This document shows positions 1 through 8,844 of a DNA stretch of 64,000 nucleotides, piece by piece. This DNA is from Chthonomonas sp. UBA1950 (GTDB taxonomy: Bacteria; Armatimonadota; Fimbriimonadia; Fimbriimonadales; Fimbriimonadaceae). The DNA is taken from the NCBI GenBank assembly GCA_002336105.1, contig DDEQ01000041.1, forward strand, positions 62,598 to 126,597, given 5' to 3'. The first letter of the stretch is position 1. Each line of letters opens with the position of its first letter. A model generated the notes under the pieces. That model was not told the origin of the DNA and ran no database searches. It saw only the letters and a list, made by a program, of their open reading frames with translations. Position numbers and translations under genes: made by a program.

Positions 1-1
1 T

Positions 2-973
2 GCCATCAACACCGCGACCTCCGGAGACTTGGCGAGTTACTATCAAGAGAACGGGTTCCAATATCCGATCTACGTTCAAGTTCCCGAGTCTCTGCGCAAA
101 TCGGCTGAGTCGATGGCTCAACTGCCCATCACACCGTCGATCAAGGTTGACTCTGCTTCCACTTCGAAACCAGTGCTTCTGGGCCAAATCGCTAAGCCCA
201 CCATCGTGATGGGGCCGAATGAAATCACCCGCTTGGATCGCCAAAGGTATGTTTCGGTGACCGGGCGAGTTCAGGATAGACCTGAGAGCGAAGTGCAAGA
301 AGCCATCTCTAAAGCGATGAGCAAGATTGAGATGCCCCAAGGCACTTATTGGGACTTCGGCATTAACCAGAAGCGACGAGGTGAGGAGTTCTCTGGTCTT
401 GGACTGGCTATCTTCCTTGCAATTGTCCTGATCTACATGCTGTTGGCTTCTCAGTTCGAGTCATTCATCTACCCGCTGATCGTTTTGACTTCGGTGCCGT
501 TGTGCGCTATTGGAGTCATTCTCGCTTTGTTCCTCACTGGAAAATCGTTCGGGTTAACCGCTTTCATCGGGTTGCTCATGCTCATAGGAATTGTCGTCAA
601 GAACGGAATTCTGTTGGTGGACTACACCAACCAACTGCGCGGAAGAGGCATGGCTCGAGACGAAGCGATCCTGACTGCATCGCCGACTCGTCTTCGACCT
701 ATCTTAATGACTAGCTCGGCAGCCATTCTTGGAATGTTGCCTCTCGCGATGGGAATTGGCAAGGGGTCTGAAACTCAGGCTCCCCTTGCAACGGCTGTCG
801 TTGGCGGATTGACTACATCGACATTGCTGACATTGTTTATCGTGCCTATCGTTTACACAATGTTCGATGACATCGCTCGCAGATTCCGAAAAGATCCCAG
901 AGATCTAGCATCGGCAGGAGTTGGTCCTGGCGTTGGTGCCTTAGAGACCGAGGAGACGAAACACAATGTGTGA
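2..973 (+). CDS. RND efflux transporter, AcrB/HAE1-like, C-terminal part (5' end outside window)
   Basis: The reading frame is open from base 2 and has no start in the window, so this is the last 323 residues of a pump of about 1,000 residues. Visible are the end of the second periplasmic porter region, then hydrophobic helices and the RND signature around VKNGILLVDYTNQL, RLRPILMTS and GMLPLAMGIGKGSE, which match the TM8-TM12 half of proton-driven inner-membrane drug or metal exporters. The last 8 bases overlap the MarR gene, and a TolC-like gene follows, so this is an operon encoding a tripartite pump and its regulator. The periplasmic adaptor is not in view and may lie upstream. The substrate cannot be read from this part. 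The family call is firm. Confidence 0.93.
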   Translation, partial: AINTATSGDLASYYQENGFQYPIYVQVPESLRKSAESMAQLPITPSIKVDSASTSKPVLLGQIAKPTIVMGPNEITRLDRQRYVSVTGRVQDRPESEVQEAISKAMSKIEMPQGTYWDFGINQKRRGEEFSGLGLAIFLAIVLIYMLLASQFESFIYPLIVLTSVPLCAIGVILALFLTGKSFGLTAFIGLLMLIGIVVKNGILLVDYTNQLRGRGMARDEAILTASPTRLRPILMTSSAAILGMLPLAMGIGKGSETQAPLATAVVGGLTTSTLLTLFIVPIVYTMFDDIARRFRKDPRDLASAGVGPGVGALETEETKHNV

Positions 974-1472
974 TCCGACTTGGAATAGAGCAGAGCAGCT
1001 CGAAAACCTGATCCCTACCCTGATGAGGATTCTGTTTGCGAGCAAGCCCAACGAACCTCTGACAGATTTGCCGATCGCACAGTTGCGACTGATGAGGGTT
1101 CTGTTTCGATCTGAAGCTCCGATGACCGACTTGGGCGAAGAGTTAGGAATGTCAGTGAGTGCGGTGACGCAGATGGCTAACCGGCTTGAAGCACAGGGTT
1201 TGGTAGAGCGAGTCGAGTCAAAACAAGATCGACGTATTCGCGTACTCCGACTAACTGAGAGTGGAAGGTCTCTGATGGCGGAACGCAAAAAGATGAGAAT
1301 CGAGCAGGCTGCGCGAATTTTGAAGGAGATCCCAGAGCAGTCTCAGATCGCGACAATTCAGGCAATTCAGGCGCTTGTCGATCACAGCCAACTGACTGTT
1401 TCAGAGACAGAAAGGACCGCTGAGGAGCTTCAAATGATCGCGCACGAGAGATGTGGCCAAGACAAATTATGA
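966..1472 (+). CDS. MarR-family transcriptional regulator
   Basis: This 168-residue protein has the winged helix-turn-helix layout of MarR regulators. A recognition region around MTDLGEELGMSVSAVTQM (about residues 56-73) is followed by a wing containing SKQDRRIRVLRLTESG, and helical dimerisation segments lie on both sides. MarR proteins usually repress neighbouring efflux genes until a phenolic or drug-like ligand binds. The gene overlaps the end of the RND pump by 8 bases and shares an ATGA with the TolC-like gene, so it is translated with the pump it presumably controls. A regulator in the middle of the operon implies autoregulation. No operator is visible because the operon promoter is outside the window. 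Confidence 0.92.
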   Translation: MCDPTWNRAEQLENLIPTLMRILFASKPNEPLTDLPIAQLRLMRVLFRSEAPMTDLGEELGMSVSAVTQMANRLEAQGLVERVESKQDRRIRVLRLTESGRSLMAERKKMRIEQAARILKEIPEQSQIATIQAIQALVDHSQLTVSETERTAEELQMIAHERCGQDKL

Positions 1473-2818
1473 AGAAATTCTCTCTACTACTGATGGCGAT
1501 GCCTGTCCTCTCAGTTGCTCAGCAGACTCCGCCGATTGAGCCAAAGCTGACAACCGTTCCGCTTCCAAAAGTGGTGGAAATCACCGGTTCGCAAAGTGAT
1601 CTAGGCGCTAAGCCTCTCACGGCAGACGAGGTCGCTGACATTGCGTTGAAGCTTCAACCGTCGTTGCGTATTGCCCGGGCTGCTCTTCTCGCGATCCAGG
1701 GCCAAGTGCTTGTTGCTTCGGCGGCGATGCGTCCGACAATCGCGCTGAACAGCACATACACTTCATACACTCAAAGTGTCGGATCAACCGCGACATCAAC
1801 GGGCATCGGTGCCACTGTCTCGGGCTATACGGCATCCGCGAATGTTCGACAGTTGCTGTTCGATTTTGGCTATACAAGAAGCCTCGTTCGGCAGTTGAAA
1901 GCGCAAGAAAAGGCGGCGAAGACGGCAGTCACTCGCGCGCAACTGGATATCATTCTCCAGGCGAAACAAGCCTTCTACACCTACAATGCCGCCGATCATT
2001 TGGTTGCGGTTCAGGAATCCAATCTAGCAAGCCGGCAAGGTCAGCTCCAACTCGCCGAAGCTCGACTCAAGAGCGGCTTAGGTCAACCTGCTGATGTCGT
2101 GACGGCGCAGACGGCCGTTGGGGATGCTTCACAGGTGTTGGCGCAAGCACGCGCCACCGCGCTCGTCGCAAGGACTGACCTCGCCTTGGCAATGGGAATC
2201 GATGCTAGGACGCCAATTACGGTTCAGGATGACCCTCCTCTTCCAGTCGAAACCCGCGATCTGAATCTGTTCGTTACGACTGGACTGCAGAATCGGCCCG
2301 AAGTGATACAGGCTCAAGCTGTTGTTGAAGCCGCAGGAGCCGGAAAAGATGCCGCGCGAAGATTGAATTCTCCCTCGCTTGTACTCGGTGCCGGCGTGGG
2401 TGGAAGGGGCTCTAGCAGTATTTGGGACTCCGAAGGCACGAACCTCAGCTTAACTCTTAGTTTCCCGATGGTAGACGGCGGCGTTTCTGCCGGACAGCGC
2501 AAACAAGCCGAAGCGTCTATTGAGTCTGCAAATGCAGCGTTCAGATCTGCTACGTTGTCGGCGGTACGAGACATCACCGCTTCCTATATCAACCTGAAAG
2601 CGGCTGAGCAACGAGTTGAAATTGCGACAAGTCAGGTTTCAAACGCACAAGAGGCAGTTCGCCTTGCCGAAGGCCGATTTGCTGCGGGCGTGACTACGTT
2701 CTTAGAAGTTACTACTGCGCAAGCGGCTTATGTTGCTGCAAAGACTGCCGAGGTTAACGCGAAGGCGGCTGTGCAAGGAGCGAAAGCTTCGTTACAGCGA
2801 GCCGTTGGTGCCCGATAG
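1469..2818 (+). CDS. TolC-family outer-membrane efflux protein
   Basis: The start is placed at the ATG that overlaps the MarR stop as ATGA (1469-1472). It opens directly with a signal peptide, MKKFSLLLMAMPVLSVAQQ; an in-frame ATG 18 bases upstream is less likely. The 449-residue product has two long helical repeats with the alanine- and glutamine-rich heptads of outer-membrane efflux channels, for example RLKSGLGQPADVVTAQTAV in the first half and EGRFAAGVTTFLEVTTAQAA in the second. These two equivalent motifs are diagnostic of the TolC/OEP fold. It is the outer-membrane exit duct for the RND pump encoded just upstream. Confidence 0.93.
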   Translation: MKKFSLLLMAMPVLSVAQQTPPIEPKLTTVPLPKVVEITGSQSDLGAKPLTADEVADIALKLQPSLRIARAALLAIQGQVLVASAAMRPTIALNSTYTSYTQSVGSTATSTGIGATVSGYTASANVRQLLFDFGYTRSLVRQLKAQEKAAKTAVTRAQLDIILQAKQAFYTYNAADHLVAVQESNLASRQGQLQLAEARLKSGLGQPADVVTAQTAVGDASQVLAQARATALVARTDLALAMGIDARTPITVQDDPPLPVETRDLNLFVTTGLQNRPEVIQAQAVVEAAGAGKDAARRLNSPSLVLGAGVGGRGSSSIWDSEGTNLSLTLSFPMVDGGVSAGQRKQAEASIESANAAFRSATLSAVRDITASYINLKAAEQRVEIATSQVSNAQEAVRLAEGRFAAGVTTFLEVTTAQAAYVAAKTAEVNAKAAVQGAKASLQRAVGAR

Positions 2819-2851
2819 CATCAATATTGCTATGACTGTGGCGATGAATCG

Positions 2852-2876
2852 CTCGCCAATCCTTACGATTGGTGGG
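2852..2876 (+). terminator. Hairpin after the RND efflux operon
   Basis: A 10-bp stem (2852-2861 with 2867-2876, including G-T pairs, core CCAATC/GATTGG) has a 5-base loop. It lies 34 bases after the TolC stop. Only a weak T-run follows, so termination here is likely rather than certain. Confidence 0.4.
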
Positions 2877-2977
2877 TAATTAGGCTGTATACTTCCTAAA
2901 ACCCCAATCGCTCAATGTCTGGTCACATGGTGCCAGGCTGATGGACGACTGTGTGTGACGATATCTGAGGAGTAAGA

Positions 2978-4618
2978 GTGGCAAAATTCATCTTTGTAAC
3001 AGGCGGCGTTGTTAGTTCGATTGGAAAAGGAATTACAACCGCTAGCCTAGGGCGACTCCTAAGAAATCGCGGATATACGGTCGCTCCGATGAAGCTTGAC
3101 CCGTACATCAACGTCGACGCTGGAACGATGAACCCGTATCAGCACGGCGAGGTTTTTGTGACTGATGACGGTGCTGAAACGGACCTGGATCTTGGTCACT
3201 ACGAGCGGTTCATGGATGTCAGTTGCTCGGCAAACTCAAGCGTGACGACAGGGAAAGTTTATAGCGCCGTTATCGCAGCGGAGCGCCATGGCGACTACCT
3301 CGGTGGCACGGTCCAAGTTATTCCTCATGTCACAAATGAGATCAAGAACCGAATTCTCTCGGTTCAAAAAGAGCAAGAGGCCGATGTGGTCATCGCAGAA
3401 ATCGGTGGTACTGTCGGTGACATCGAATCGTTGCCGTTTCTAGAAGCGATCCGACAGATGCGAACGGATCTTGGACCTGAGAATACGCTTTACGTTCATG
3501 TCACTTTGATTCCAACGGTTGGTCCTTGGGGTGAGGTTAAGACAAAGCCGACCCAGCATAGCGTCGAGCGACTTCGCGCCATCGGTATTGCTCCTGATGT
3601 GCTTGTTTGCCGCACTGATGTTCCGCTTCCAAGAGATGTCGTCGAGAAGATTTCACTCTTCTGCGGTGTTCCACCTCATGCCGTTGTCGAGTCGAAGACC
3701 GTTCCAACGATTTATGAAGTGCCACTGACGTACGAAGAGGCAGGCCTTGCTGATTTCTTGTTGAAGAGACTCCAAATGGAGGAGCGACCCGCGGGTTGGG
3801 CAGAGTGGGAGAAGCTCGTCCATACCCTGAAGAGCCCGACAAACAGTTGTCGGATCGCAGTCGTCGGCAAATACACGTCAAACGGCGACGCGTATAAGTC
3901 GATTGCCGAAGCGCTTATTCATGCGGGTATCCCGAATGACAGCCGGGTCGAGATTCAATGGATTGAAAGCGACAGCATGGAAAACAATATTCCACCCGAA
4001 GTGATCCTGGATGGTGCCGATGCATTGGTCGTTGCCCCTGGGTTCGGTGGAAGAGGCATTGAAGGCAAGATCGAGGCTATTCGATACGCTCGCGAGAAAG
4101 GATTGCCGTTCCTTGGTATCTGTTTAGGACTCCAGATGGCAGTTATCGAGTTTGCGCGAAATGCTTGCGGTCTGGTGGGTGCGAACAGCGAAGAGATGAC
4201 TGAAGACGCTCCGTATCCGGTTATTCACCTTCTGCCTGAGCAAAAGCACGTCACGGAAAAGGGTGCGACCATGCGTTTGGGATCTTATCCTTGCAACGTC
4301 GTTCATGGAACACTAGCTGAAAAGCTTTACGACGCAACGCGAATTGAAGAGCGCCATCGTCATCGCTACGAAGTTAATAACGATTATCGTGAGCAACTTC
4401 AGGAAGCGGGCATGATCGTATCTGGAGTCTCGCCTGACTACCGACTGGTCGAGATGATCGAAATCCCGATTCATCCGTTCTTTATTGCGACTCAGGCTCA
4501 CCCAGAGTTCAAGTCACGACCCAACCGACCGCATCCGCTCTTCACCGGAATTGTCGGCGCAGCCGTCGAGTACTCAAAAAAAAAGGCTGAAGAAGCGAAA
4601 ACGTTAAGCCCAGCATAA
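2978..4618 (+). CDS. pyrG: CTP synthase
   Basis: This makes CTP from UTP, ATP and glutamine in the cytoplasm, the last step of pyrimidine nucleotide synthesis. The 546 residues are the usual family length. The N-terminal synthetase domain begins [16 protein letters not shown], with the nucleotide loop, and contains [20 protein letters not shown]. The C-terminal class I glutamine amidotransferase domain (about 290-540) has its nucleophile Cys382 in GICLGLQMA and a His/Glu pair in [12 protein letters not shown]. The GTG start is supported by TGAGGAG at 2966-2972 with 5 bases between. The gene is flanked by hairpins on both sides and appears to be transcribed alone. Confidence 0.99.
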   Translation: MAKFIFVTGGVVSSIGKGITTASLGRLLRNRGYTVAPMKLDPYINVDAGTMNPYQHGEVFVTDDGAETDLDLGHYERFMDVSCSANSSVTTGKVYSAVIAAERHGDYLGGTVQVIPHVTNEIKNRILSVQKEQEADVVIAEIGGTVGDIESLPFLEAIRQMRTDLGPENTLYVHVTLIPTVGPWGEVKTKPTQHSVERLRAIGIAPDVLVCRTDVPLPRDVVEKISLFCGVPPHAVVESKTVPTIYEVPLTYEEAGLADFLLKRLQMEERPAGWAEWEKLVHTLKSPTNSCRIAVVGKYTSNGDAYKSIAEALIHAGIPNDSRVEIQWIESDSMENNIPPEVILDGADALVVAPGFGGRGIEGKIEAIRYAREKGLPFLGICLGLQMAVIEFARNACGLVGANSEEMTEDAPYPVIHLLPEQKHVTEKGATMRLGSYPCNVVHGTLAEKLYDATRIEERHRHRYEVNNDYREQLQEAGMIVSGVSPDYRLVEMIEIPIHPFFIATQAHPEFKSRPNRPHPLFTGIVGAAVEYSKKKAEEAKTLSPA

Positions 4619-4641
4619 GGGCCTGATTGTTTCAAATCAAG

Positions 4642-4673
4642 AATGGGTTCGAGCTATTAAGCTTGAACCCATT
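4642..4673 (+). terminator. Hairpin terminator after pyrG
   Basis: A stem of about 14 bp (AATGGGTTC at 4642-4650 with GAACCCATT at 4665-4673, continued inward to an ATTA loop) starts 24 bases after the pyrG stop. The flanking T-run is poor. It probably ends the pyrG transcript. Confidence 0.6.
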
Positions 4674-4708
4674 AACACTTCCAATGATCCATTGCGGTAG
4701 CTTAAGGT

Positions 4709-5092
4709 ATGTCTCTCGTTCACCGCGCTTCGTTCATGCAGTTCCGTCACGAACTTGAAACAAGTGCAAAACCTGCTTCCCACATTGATTTTGAAAAGTT
4801 CAAGCAAGAGATCACATCCCTGCTGGAATCAACGGGGTTGATCGTGGTCAACAAGGTGAGGCGGACCGAACGACTGGGGCAGATCTTCGATGCGACCGCC
4901 CAATGGACCGGAATTAACCCTGATCCCGAAGTCGTCGCGGAAACGATCCTTTCGGCGTGGCCAGGAAAGGACCAGCCAAAGACCGTTGAGCAACATATCA
5001 AGAACTCGGAACCTGACTTCGTTGAAGTTAGGTTCGCGTTAAGTCTTGAGTCTAGTCGCTATCTTAGCGGTCGAGTTCTTGTACAAATCTAG
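4709..5092 (+). CDS. Conserved-looking hypothetical protein, 127 aa
   Basis: I do not recognise this protein. It is 127 residues with no signal peptide, membrane segment or known motif. It has a mixed charged composition, with a helical stretch FEKFKQEITSLLESTG and an end that reads like beta strand (FVEVRFALSLESSRYLSGRV). An internal Met at residue 10 (4736) is an alternative start. Codon use resembles the neighbours, and no longer competing frame covers the region, which supports a real gene. It stands between pyrG and the reverse flagellar genes. Its TAG stop overlaps the stop of the convergent gene within one CTAG. Function unknown. Confidence 0.6.
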   Translation: MSLVHRASFMQFRHELETSAKPASHIDFEKFKQEITSLLESTGLIVVNKVRRTERLGQIFDATAQWTGINPDPEVVAETILSAWPGKDQPKTVEQHIKNSEPDFVEVRFALSLESSRYLSGRVLVQI

Positions 5093-5397
5093 ATTGCTGA
5101 AATCAAACCGTGGACAAGGTTAGCGTTTTGATAGGCTGCCTTGGCTCTCGACTGGGTTTTCAGATTATTGATATCTTGGACAAGCTCCGCTTTGCCTTTT
5201 AGGATTGTGAACATAAGCGATTGATCGGCGACAAGAAGGGTTTTGGCATCCTCGTCGCGTAGATCTTTCTTAGTCAGTTCATTGATCATCACCCCGCGTT
5301 GCCGCATAAGGTTTGACACCTCGGTCCAGTTACCTTGGTTCGCCTCTTCCGCGGCGATAAGAGTGATAATGTAGATGCGTTCGATATCAGGCTGCAT
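5089..5397 (-). CDS. Small all-helical protein after fliS, FliT-like flagellar chaperone candidate
   Basis: The 102-residue protein is predicted to be almost entirely helical and charged, with no signal peptide or membrane segment. It overlaps the end of fliS by 11 bases, the position FliT occupies in many flagellar operons. FliT-type chaperones bind the filament cap protein FliD and are about this size and helical, but their sequence is too variable for recognition by eye. The FliT assignment therefore rests on position, size and helicity. Another small flagellar accessory protein is possible. Confidence 0.6.
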   Translation of the reverse strand: MQPDIERIYIITLIAAEEANQGNWTEVSNLMRQRGVMINELTKKDLRDEDAKTLLVADQSLMFTILKGKAELVQDINNLKTQSRAKAAYQNANLVHGLISAI

Positions 5398-5809
5398 AAG
5401 TGACTTCTTTCATGGAGGGGCGCGATTGACGCTCAAGTTCTGCCCAGCTTTCGCGGAGTTCGCTCATCGTCTTTATCGCGTGATCGACTGGCTCAACTCG
5501 ATCTTCCATGTTAGCTAGCACCAGTTGTTCGACTACAAAAGTGTAAAGTGCCAAAAGATTTTTGGCGATATCGCCACCCTTATGCATGTCAAGAGCAGAC
5601 ATGAGCTCCATCACGATTCGTTGCGCGCGTCGCAAACTTTCATCTTGCTTCTTCAGGTTCTTCTCATTTATGGCCGCCTTTCCTTGTTCCATAAAACGAA
5701 GAGCACCATCATAAAGCATGATGATTAACTGCACAGGCGATGCGCCATTTACCGCGCCTTTTCGATACTCGTCGACGTAGTTGCCGTAGGCCAATGTGGG
5801 TGACTCCAT
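5387..5809 (-). CDS. fliS: Flagellar export chaperone FliS
   Basis: FliS binds flagellin in the cytoplasm and keeps it unpolymerised until export. The start at 5809 (MESPTLAYGNYVDEYRKG) gives 140 residues, the normal size. It has the family hallmarks: an N-terminal Y-x-x-Y region, SPVQLIIMLYDGALRFMEQG, and helices with an arginine-rich RRAQRIVMELMSAL. A longer frame reaches 5896 but would overlap the upstream membrane-protein gene, so the shorter start is preferred. The FliT-like gene follows with an 11-base overlap. No flagellin or cap gene lies in the window. Confidence 0.93.
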   Translation of the reverse strand: MESPTLAYGNYVDEYRKGAVNGASPVQLIIMLYDGALRFMEQGKAAINEKNLKKQDESLRRAQRIVMELMSALDMHKGGDIAKNLLALYTFVVEQLVLANMEDRVEPVDHAIKTMSELRESWAELERQSRPSMKEVTYAA

Positions 5810-5864
5810 TCGGTCCGCGTCCTGCGAACTTACAATTGAATTGTCGGAAGTTGAGCGGAGAGTC

Positions 5865-6284
5865 TCAACGGTTTTTTGGCCAAGAAATAACCACAAGAAG
5901 TAGGGCTAAAGAGAACACTGCTGTCGGAACGAGGAATTGAAACGCGTGGGGATAGTCCGGCGGATTAGTTTGGTTGGCTTGAGCCAGCGAGAACATCTGA
6001 TCGATCCTTAGAAACATAAAGACCCCTGCCGCCAGAATGCCGCCAAGGAAACCGAAACTCGCGGGGATTGAGTAACGAGGCAGGACGACTCCCACTACCA
6101 AAACAAACGGAATACTTGCGCCTACGGATTTTGCAAGTTGCATGAGGCTGTTTGCAGAAAACAGAAACCAAGGCGCAACACAAAACCCAAACATGACCAG
6201 TGCGATGATCATGAATGACATGCATCCAGCGAACATTTCGCCATCCATGTTCGAACTAGACCGAGTTCTGTGTGATTCCGCCAC
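5865..6284 (-). CDS. Hypothetical membrane protein with about four transmembrane segments
   Basis: The 139-residue protein has a short polar N-terminus (MAESHRTRSSSNMDGE) and about four hydrophobic segments: around FMIIALVMFGFCVAPWFLF, SIPFVLVVGVVLP, FGFLGGILAAGVFMFL and LVPTAVFSLALLLVVIS. It has no catalytic motif that I recognise. It lies 55 bases upstream of fliS on the same strand and may be co-transcribed with it, though a flagellar role is only a guess. Confidence 0.65.
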   Translation of the reverse strand: MAESHRTRSSSNMDGEMFAGCMSFMIIALVMFGFCVAPWFLFSANSLMQLAKSVGASIPFVLVVGVVLPRYSIPASFGFLGGILAAGVFMFLRIDQMFSLAQANQTNPPDYPHAFQFLVPTAVFSLALLLVVISWPKNR

Positions 6285-6327
6285 GATCTCTAGTGTAACG
6301 AGCCTTGATAGACTGTAACATTACGGT

Positions 6328-7038
6328 ATGGCTTTTGTCGCACCGTTAGTCGCATTTCTTCTTGTGGGTGGTCCCGGACTTACTAAGTTGGGAACTCAGG
6401 ATGTTATCGTTGGAAAAGGAACCAAGGCTGCTGCTGGTGACACCGTTTGGGTGCACTACACCGGCAAGCTAAAGAGCGGGAAGGTTTTCGATACATCAGA
6501 AAAAGAAGGCCGGGGGCCATTCGCATTCAACCTCGGTGCTGGTGAGGTCATTAAAGGTTGGGATCTTGGCGTTGTTGGGATGAAAGTTGGCGGGAAGCGC
6601 AAACTAAGCATTCCGTACAAATTAGCCTATGGCGAGCAGTCGGCAGGAGACATTCCATCGAAGTCAGACCTTTACTTTGATGTGAAGCTATTGGCGGTTG
6701 TGAAGAAAGGCAAAGAAAAGACCGTCGAAAAGGTTGATCAGAAGATCGGAAAAGGTGCAGCTGCAGGCAACGGAAGCACGGTGACGATACACTATGTTGG
6801 CAAGCTCATCGATGGAACCAAGTTTGACAGTTCGCGCGATCATGGTAAGCCGTTTACCTTCAAAGTTGGAGCCGGGCAGGTCGTCCCAGGTTTCGATGTC
6901 GCGGTGACTGGAATGAAGGTTGGTGGCAAGCGAAAAGTGACGATTCCACCTGCGATGGGATATGGTGAGCGACCGATGGGACCCCTTCCAGGCAACTCCA
7001 TCCTCATCTTCGAGATTGAGCTTCTCGCAGTCAAATGA
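6328..7038 (+). CDS. Double-domain FKBP-type peptidyl-prolyl cis-trans isomerase
   Basis: A proline isomerase and folding helper with two tandem FKBP domains, about residues 22-125 and 128-236. Each has the family landmarks: VWVHYTGKL and VTIHYVGKL, FDTSEKEG and FDSSRDHGKPF, GAGEVIKGWD and GAGQVVPGFD, and GMKVGGKRK in both. The short hydrophobic N-terminus (MAFVAPLVAFLLVGG) suggests export to the periplasm or a membrane anchor. The near-identical blocks point to an internal duplication. The stop overlaps the start of the aldo/keto reductase gene as ATGA, so the two are translationally coupled, though no functional link is obvious. Confidence 0.95.
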   Translation: MAFVAPLVAFLLVGGPGLTKLGTQDVIVGKGTKAAAGDTVWVHYTGKLKSGKVFDTSEKEGRGPFAFNLGAGEVIKGWDLGVVGMKVGGKRKLSIPYKLAYGEQSAGDIPSKSDLYFDVKLLAVVKKGKEKTVEKVDQKIGKGAAAGNGSTVTIHYVGKLIDGTKFDSSRDHGKPFTFKVGAGQVVPGFDVAVTGMKVGGKRKVTIPPAMGYGERPMGPLPGNSILIFEIELLAVK

Positions 7039-8018
7039 AGTACCGGCCGTTCGGTCGTACCGGTTGGCAAGTCTCCGAAGTGAGCTTCGGAGCTTGGGCC
7101 ATTGGCGGCACATGGGGGCAAGTGGATGACGAGAATTCGCTTGCTGCCATGCACCGAGCGATTGATCTAGGTGTTAACTTCATTGACACTGCCGATGTTT
7201 ACGGCGATGGCCGAAGCGAGCGGCTCATCCGAAAGCTCCGATCTGAACGAAGTGAAGAGATCATTGTTGCGACCAAAGCCGGTCGCCGGCTCAATCCGCA
7301 CGTGGCTGAAGGCTATACCTTTGAAAATCTGAGAGCCTTCCTCAATCGTTCGAGGGAAAACCTGGGCGTTGATACGCTCGATCTTGTTCAACTCCATTGT
7401 CCTCCAACCTCCGTTTACTACGAACCAACCGTATTTCAGGCGCTTGAGTCCTTCGTTTCGGAAGGATTGATTCGCTATTGGGGAGTCAGTGTTGAGAAGG
7501 TCGAAGAGGGTCTCAAGGCGATCGGGTTTCCTGGCTGCCAGAGCGTTCAAATCATTTACAACATGTTTCGTCAGCGGCCGTCTGACCTATTTCTCCGAGA
7601 GGCTGAAAAGAAGAAGGTAGCTGTTTTGGCGAGGCTTCCTCTGAGCAGCGGAATGCTCACCGGAAAAATGACCTCTGCAACGAAGTTTGAGCCCGATGAT
7701 CATCGGCAATTCAATCGTGAAGGAGCTGGATTCGATAAAGGCGAGACCTTTTCTGGGGTTCCTTATGACGTCGGATTGGCAGCAGTAAAAGAACTAAGAC
7801 CGCTCGTGCCAAATGGTCAGACTTTGACTGAACTTGCTCTCAAGTGGATTCTCATGGATTCAGGAGTGACATGTGCCATACCGGGAGGCAAGCGACCGGA
7901 TCAAGTTGAGCAGAATTGCCGAGCCAGCGAGTTGCCTGACTTGTCGTCGAGTTCCTTAAGCTCGGTTAGAGAAGTTTACGACCGATTGATTCGTGAGCAT
8001 GTTCACGATCGTTGGTAG
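7035..8018 (+). CDS. Aldo/keto reductase
   Basis: An NADP(H)-dependent oxidoreductase with a TIM barrel, 327 residues, the family length. The catalytic tetrad is visible: Asp and Tyr in DTADVYGDGRSERLI, Lys in VATKAG and His in DLVQLHCP. The start region KYRPFGRTGWQVSEVSFG is typical of the YajO/Tas-like subgroup acting on sugar or small aldehyde substrates. It overlaps the FKBP gene by four bases (ATGA). The substrate cannot be predicted. A hairpin follows the stop. Confidence 0.95.
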   Translation: MKYRPFGRTGWQVSEVSFGAWAIGGTWGQVDDENSLAAMHRAIDLGVNFIDTADVYGDGRSERLIRKLRSERSEEIIVATKAGRRLNPHVAEGYTFENLRAFLNRSRENLGVDTLDLVQLHCPPTSVYYEPTVFQALESFVSEGLIRYWGVSVEKVEEGLKAIGFPGCQSVQIIYNMFRQRPSDLFLREAEKKKVAVLARLPLSSGMLTGKMTSATKFEPDDHRQFNREGAGFDKGETFSGVPYDVGLAAVKELRPLVPNGQTLTELALKWILMDSGVTCAIPGGKRPDQVEQNCRASELPDLSSSSLSSVREVYDRLIREHVHDRW

Positions 8019-8024
8019 CTCCTG

Positions 8025-8049
8025 CGGATACAAATGGGAATTGTATCCG
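8025..8049 (+). terminator. Hairpin after the aldo/keto reductase gene
   Basis: A perfect 9-bp stem CGGATACAA/TTGTATCCG (8025-8033 with 8041-8049) with a 7-base loop starts 7 bases after the stop. No strong T-run follows. It probably ends the FKBP-reductase transcript. Confidence 0.5.
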
Positions 8050-8089
8050 GTCTCAATACCAGTACAAATAACTGCAATAAACATGTATT

Positions 8090-8101
8090 TATAACGTTAT
8101 A
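8090..8101. promoter_or_regulatory. 12-bp palindrome upstream of a PEP-CTERM gene
   Basis: TATAACGTTATA is a perfect palindrome about 70 bases before the PEP-CTERM start. It could be an operator or part of a promoter. Palindromes of this length and AT content also occur by chance. Confidence 0.3.
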
Positions 8102-8172
8102 GGTTCTTTGTTCTTGCTGATACATTGGTGATACTTTGCAGACCCTCGGCAAAGATTACGGAGTATCGAAGA

Positions 8173-8790
8173 ATGAGAGCTTATATTGCATTGATTGGAC
8201 TTGCTGCATGCGTGTCGTCAGCGTCTGCAATCACGATGTCCTACAGTAGTTATTCGGGCGGGTCAGGCGTTGTCAATTATGACGGCACTTCGGCAAACGT
8301 CGGTATCGGACTACTCACGTTTAACATTAGTGGCGGCGGCACCTTGACTACTGTTTGTGCAGGTCTTGGCCAAAACCTAGACAGTGGATATCACACCTAT
8401 ACGAGTACGCTCGCAGGTGGAACGGGCACATCAAACGTTGATCTTGCTGCGCACATTGTTGCGGCGCATTGGTCCGATGCCACTACTCTGGATTCTAAGA
8501 CTGCCCTTCAACTCGCAGTTTGGGAAGCATTGAAAGATGGTTCAACGAACGGCGCGACCGCAGACTTTACCTCTGGGAACTTCTACTATTCCGGTATTTC
8601 GAACTCGGTTAAAACGATTGCGATGTCCTTCTACACGGCTGCAACAACCACCTCGGGTTTCGCCAACCATTACTCGGCAGGCGTAACCGGGTCACAGGAT
8701 CAGCTTTCGCCGGTTCCAGAGCCAACCTCACTGGCTGCTCTCGGTCTCGGATTGGCCGCTTTGATTCGACGAAAGCGAAAGAGCGCCTAA
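8173..8790 (+). CDS. PEP-CTERM sorting-domain protein
   Basis: A 205-residue exported protein. The chosen ATG opens with the signal peptide RAYIALIGLAACVSSASA and has GGAG at 8160-8163. An in-frame ATG at 8125 would bury the signal and is rejected. The body is rich in Gly, Ser and Thr, with a region like thioester or surface domains around HTYTSTLAGGTGTSN and ALQLAVWEALKDG. The C-terminus is the PEP-CTERM tripartite signal: PVPEPTS, a hydrophobic helix LAALGLGLAALI and the basic tail RRKRKSA. Such tails are cut by an exosortase during export and are linked to exopolysaccharide or biofilm surfaces. No exosortase is in the window. Confidence 0.92.
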   Translation: MRAYIALIGLAACVSSASAITMSYSSYSGGSGVVNYDGTSANVGIGLLTFNISGGGTLTTVCAGLGQNLDSGYHTYTSTLAGGTGTSNVDLAAHIVAAHWSDATTLDSKTALQLAVWEALKDGSTNGATADFTSGNFYYSGISNSVKTIAMSFYTAATTTSGFANHYSAGVTGSQDQLSPVPEPTSLAALGLGLAALIRRKRKSA

Positions 8791-8804
8791 GATGGTCCAG
8801 GTTT

Positions 8805-8834
8805 GCTAGGCGTTGTCACCCACACCGCCTTAGC
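8805..8834. terminator. Hairpin between convergent PEP-CTERM and LacI genes
   Basis: GCTAGGCG (8805-8812) pairs with CGCCTTAGC (8826-8834) with one bulged base. It sits midway between two convergent stop codons and may terminate both transcripts. No T-run is evident. Confidence 0.35.
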
Positions 8835-8844
8835 ATTGCACTCC

